A stretch of DNA of 36,553 nt. Source: Gemmatimonadota bacterium (lineage in GTDB: Bacteria; Gemmatimonadota; Gemmatimonadetes; Gemmatimonadales; Gemmatimonadaceae). Of this stretch, positions 33,786-36,553 are shown piece by piece (position 1 is the stretch's first letter; each line of letters begins with the position of its first letter). Where the stretch lies: assembly GCA_003141205.1 (NCBI GenBank), contig PLLD01000281.1, positions 1 to 36,553 of the forward strand, written 5' to 3'. Position numbers and translations under genes: made by a program. A model generated the notes under the pieces. It was not told the origin of the DNA. It did not search any database and was given only the letters and a program-made list of their open reading frames with translations.

Positions 33786-34277
33786 TTACGGCGCGCGCGT
33801 GCCTTCGGTCCGAAGACTCCTCACCGAGTCCGCGCTCTTCGTCGCATAGTGTGCGACGGTCGCGCCCGCCAGCTTGCCGTCCTGGAGACGGCTCACACTA
33901 TGCGTCGTGACCATGAGGTTCTTTCGCAGCACACTTTGGTACGGCCCGGCATCCATGACGAGGCTGTCACCCGCAACGACGACGTGTACCGGTACGGGCG
34001 CTCGTTTGGGAAAGTTGAGAGTCCAGCCCGTCGGGGTAGAGGTCGCGTTCAGCACGTAGGAGACGAGGGTGCTGTCCCCCGCCGCATTCATAGTGCGCAT
34101 GTTCCACTTGCCGGCCAGGTCGCTGAGCGACAGGGCGGGTGGGGGCGGCGGCGCCGGGGCGGCAGCGGGAGGTGCGGCGGCGACCGCGGTCGAGTCCGGG
34201 TGGGCGGCAGGTTCGGACTTCTGGCAGGCGCAAAGAAGGGTCGCGTAGCAGCAGCACGCAATCGTGAGACGGCGCAT
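33786..34277 (-). CDS. Putative lipoprotein, hypothetical (intact paralogue of 22002..22437)
   Basis: MRRLTIACCCYATLLCACQKSEP lipobox, Pro/Ala linker, ALSLSDLAGKWNMRTMNAAGDSTLVSYVLNATSTPTGWTLNFPKR... Confidence 0.75.
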   Translation of the reverse strand: MRRLTIACCCYATLLCACQKSEPAAHPDSTAVAAAPPAAAPAPPPPPALSLSDLAGKWNMRTMNAAGDSTLVSYVLNATSTPTGWTLNFPKRAPVPVHVVVAGDSLVMDAGPYQSVLRKNLMVTTHSVSRLQDGKLAGATVAHYATKSADSVRSLRTEGTRAP

Positions 34278-34344
34278 CGTACACTCCGTGTTCGAGGGCG
34301 CCGCGGCGCTGGTGCGCTGCGGCAGACGGTGCCCGTGCATTCCA

Positions 34345-34372
34345 ATGATAGTCAAGACGTTAGCGGAGTCAA
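34345..34372 (-). promoter_or_regulatory. Candidate promoter (TTGACT - 16 bp - TATCAT) for the lipoprotein gene
   Basis: Minus strand TTGACTCCGCTAACGTCTTGACTATCAT; partly conserved in the truncated copy (TTGACT-18-TATCCT near 22408-22437). Confidence 0.5.
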
Positions 34373-34445
34373 CGTGGTCAGTGGAGGATCGGCGCGTGAC
34401 AAATCGTCAATCGCGCGGGGTGGGATGACTACGAGGGGGAAGTCA

Positions 34446-35306
34446 ATGGCGTCAGCACGGCCGCGGGGGGTCCCTGCGACGGGTGCCCATAGTTGGGTCG
34501 TCAGCCGCACGATCCTCGGCGGTGCGCTCCTGACCGTCGCCAGCGCCTGCGCGTCCGTGGCCACGACGCCGGCACCCGCACCCCTGGCGGGGCAGCGTAC
34601 AACTGGGGCCGGTCAGCGCCCGGTCTCGGCCGCGGGGCCCGGCATCCCGGACCTGCCGGATGTGGTGACCGTGGTCCCGTTCCAGCTCTACCAGCCCGAC
34701 ACAAGCTTAGGCTGGATCTATTTCCAGGCGGAACTGGACGGACGCCGGGGGACGTTCAGCCTCGATACGGGTTCGCCCCGCTTCTGGCTGAATCCGGAGT
34801 ATCTGCGGCCCAGCGCCACAGGCGGCATCGATACGGTCGCGGCGGGGGGCCCGCCCCAGGAGGGGTTTGTCACCGTGCACACGATGCACATTGGCACGCT
34901 GCTCCAGCATCTCGACACGACCGATGTCGGGCCGCCGGTGCCGTACCCTACCAATGGGAATATCATGCGCTTTGTGGGACACGAACTCGGGACGTTCGGG
35001 CTCCCTGCGATGGAGCCCTTCGAGACGATCATCGACTATGTGCACCAGCGCCTCATCCTGATTCGGCTCGACACGGCGGGCCGGCGGCTGGCGGCGGTCC
35101 CCGCCTACACCCCCGCGTATACGATGCCACTCCTGCCCGTGAACGAGCATTGGTGGGGCGTAGCGGCGCACACGGGCGACTCGGTCGGCACCTTAGTCGA
35201 TACCGGGGGGGCAGATGGTGCGGACGTCTTGGGCTTTGCATTTCTGAATAGACTGAGGGTGGTGGGGTTCAACTTGCGCACGCACCAACTCATGGTGTAC
35301 CGCTAA
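34446..35306 (+). CDS. Retropepsin-like (clan AA) aspartic protease, lipoprotein-like signal, with truncated second domain
   Basis: ILGGALLTVASAC lipobox-like; AELDGRRGTFSLDTGSPRFWL; IIDYVHQRLILIRLD; GTLVDTGGADGADVLGFAFLNRLRVVGFNLRTHQLMVYR. Upstream ATG 34425 is also possible. Confidence 0.75.
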   Translation: MASARPRGVPATGAHSWVVSRTILGGALLTVASACASVATTPAPAPLAGQRTTGAGQRPVSAAGPGIPDLPDVVTVVPFQLYQPDTSLGWIYFQAELDGRRGTFSLDTGSPRFWLNPEYLRPSATGGIDTVAAGGPPQEGFVTVHTMHIGTLLQHLDTTDVGPPVPYPTNGNIMRFVGHELGTFGLPAMEPFETIIDYVHQRLILIRLDTAGRRLAAVPAYTPAYTMPLLPVNEHWWGVAAHTGDSVGTLVDTGGADGADVLGFAFLNRLRVVGFNLRTHQLMVYR

Positions 35307-35455
35307 TCGCCACGACTCCTCACCTCTTCCTAGTCTACCGCGCGGGCTGATTATAGGATCTAGCGGACGTTACGCGCGTCGTATTCCCCATTCATTAGTG
35401 ATTCATGCGTGCCGGAACGTGCGCGTAGCACGTTGTGTCGTACGTCAGTGATTAT

Positions 35456-35750
35456 GGGTTCTTCCGCACTTTTGGTGATGGGGTCCAGGTGTAGATTCGT
35501 GCGCGGCGCCCATCTTGGAGGCCGGTCTGAACACGACACCGCTGCTGCCCGCCCCGGCAGAATTGCACCTGTCGCACCTCGCCGTGGACGATCGCGGCAT
35601 CACCGTCGTAGCGACGACCCGCCGCCCGGAGGCGCTGTGTCCGTGCTGCGGCACGCGGGCGGTGCGGGCCCACAGCCGCTACACCCGCACGCTCGCCGAT
35701 CTGCCCTGGCACGGGCTCGCCGTGCAGCTCGTCGTCACCACGCGGCGCAC
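35456..35750 (+). mobile_element. Truncated ISL3-family-like insertion sequence remnant (left end plus transposase N-terminus)
   Basis: Terminus-like GGGTTCTTCCGCACTTTTGGTGATGGGG at 35456; ORF 35515 encodes LHLSHLAVDDRGITVVATTRRPEALCPCCGTRAVRAHSRYTRTLADLPWHGLAVQLVVTTRR (ISL3 N-terminal zinc finger), after which homology stops. Confidence 0.7.
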
Positions 35751-35800
35751 AGTAGCGGTACCACCGCCTACAACTTTCCAGGCGCGGCGCCCTGCCCCAA

Positions 35801-36553
35801 CTACCTGTTTGGGCCGAGCCCCATCCGCCGCACGAGCTCCGGGTACCTCGGATCGCTGCGCAGCGGGTCGAGCAGCGGGTCGTTGAAGTTCTCCGGAAGG
35901 AAGATGTCGCGCTCGTCGATGCCCTTGTGCAGCCACCGGAACGCCTCCGTCTTCCGCCCCAGCGCGGTGCATACGATCGCGAAGGCGAACGGCGTCACAT
36001 ATTCGTGCGCTGATCGCTGCTCCAAGTCGTGCAGCACCACGATCGCCGCCTTCCGATTGCCCGAGGCGGCATAGGCCGCGGCGAGAGCCGCCGGGACGTG
36101 GGCGTACTTCCCGCCCAGTTCGAGCGCGTGCTGCAGCGAGATGATTGCCTCCTGGTATCGCCCCTTGCCGATCTGAGCGAACCCGAGCTCCATGTAGCTG
36201 TGCCCGAAGTTCGGGTCGAGCCGGAGGATGCGCTCGAGCTGGGCGATCGCCTCGTCGTCCCGGTGCATGGTATAGAGGACCCAGCCTACCTCCGATCCGA
36301 TGACCCGGGACAAGGGATCGAGCTCCGCGGCTCGTCGCATCTCCAGCAACGCCTCCTCGAGGCGCCCACGTCCGGTCAGGAAATCGGCATACCAGTGGTG
36401 CGCGTTCGCGTAAGCCGGGTCCTGGGCGATGGCCCGCTTGAACAGCGCGTCGGCCCGCGTCCAGTTCCACTCGTTGAGCATCGTTCCGTACGCGAGTGAG
36501 GTGTACGCCTCGGCCAGCGTGCTGTCGAGCGCGAGCGCGCGCTCCGCCGCGGC
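35801..36553 (-). CDS. TPR-repeat protein, C-terminal part (gene runs off the right edge)
   Basis: Repeated TPR units: ADALFKRAIAQDPAYANAHHWYADFLTGRGRLEEALLEMRRAAELDP...; the frame stays open to the window edge (AAAERALALDSTLAEAYTSLAYGTMLNEW...). Confidence 0.88.
   Translation of the reverse strand, partial: AAAERALALDSTLAEAYTSLAYGTMLNEWNWTRADALFKRAIAQDPAYANAHHWYADFLTGRGRLEEALLEMRRAAELDPLSRVIGSEVGWVLYTMHRDDEAIAQLERILRLDPNFGHSYMELGFAQIGKGRYQEAIISLQHALELGGKYAHVPAALAAAYAASGNRKAAIVVLHDLEQRSAHEYVTPFAFAIVCTALGRKTEAFRWLHKGIDERDIFLPENFNDPLLDPLRSDPRYPELVRRMGLGPNR

Noticed and set aside
22002-35440. Composite transposon or integrative element carrying the SusCD operon
   Set aside because: No transposase or integrase flanks both sides; only one truncated IS at the right and paralogous, non-IS direct repeats. 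Segmental duplication or recombination is the more cautious description.
1-36553. CRISPR array, prophage or restriction/defence island
   Set aside because: No regularly spaced repeats of CRISPR type, no Cas, phage structural, methyltransferase/REase or toxin-antitoxin genes recognised on either strand.

Overview
High-GC bacterial chromosomal window. Gene content and style (SusC/SusD plus ECF/FecR, housekeeping operons, secreted peptidases) suggest Gemmatimonadota; this is an inference, not tested. The left two thirds is mostly ordinary: NYN/LOTUS protein, 3-methyladenine glycosylase, M19 dipeptidase, an outer-membrane protein, kbl/tdh threonine degradation, a large Cys-type formate dehydrogenase alpha subunit, a SAM methyltransferase, a CDF transporter, an RlmI-like/thiE/mltG/ruvX run, rho, an S9 peptidase and threonine synthase. 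From about 22 to 34 kb there is a tightly packed ECF sigma - FecR - SusC - SusD - TlpA-like - TldD-like - TldE-like operon. It lies between two directly oriented copies of a duplicated lipoprotein locus. Its three downstream 'enzyme' genes look catalytically compromised: the TlpA-like protein has no cysteines (GAPS in place of CxPC), the TldD-like protein has LLFSTVGRALE in place of LLHExxGHxLE, and the TldE-like gene has an in-frame amber codon. Other points of interest: a degenerate tRNA-Arg-like element about 10 nt upstream of the rho start codon; an unannotated 27-aa lysine-rich microprotein with its own RBS and hairpin; three genes whose stop codons sit inside short direct repeats; and a truncated ISL3-type insertion sequence. 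All calls come from reading the sequence and the supplied translations; no database search was run.
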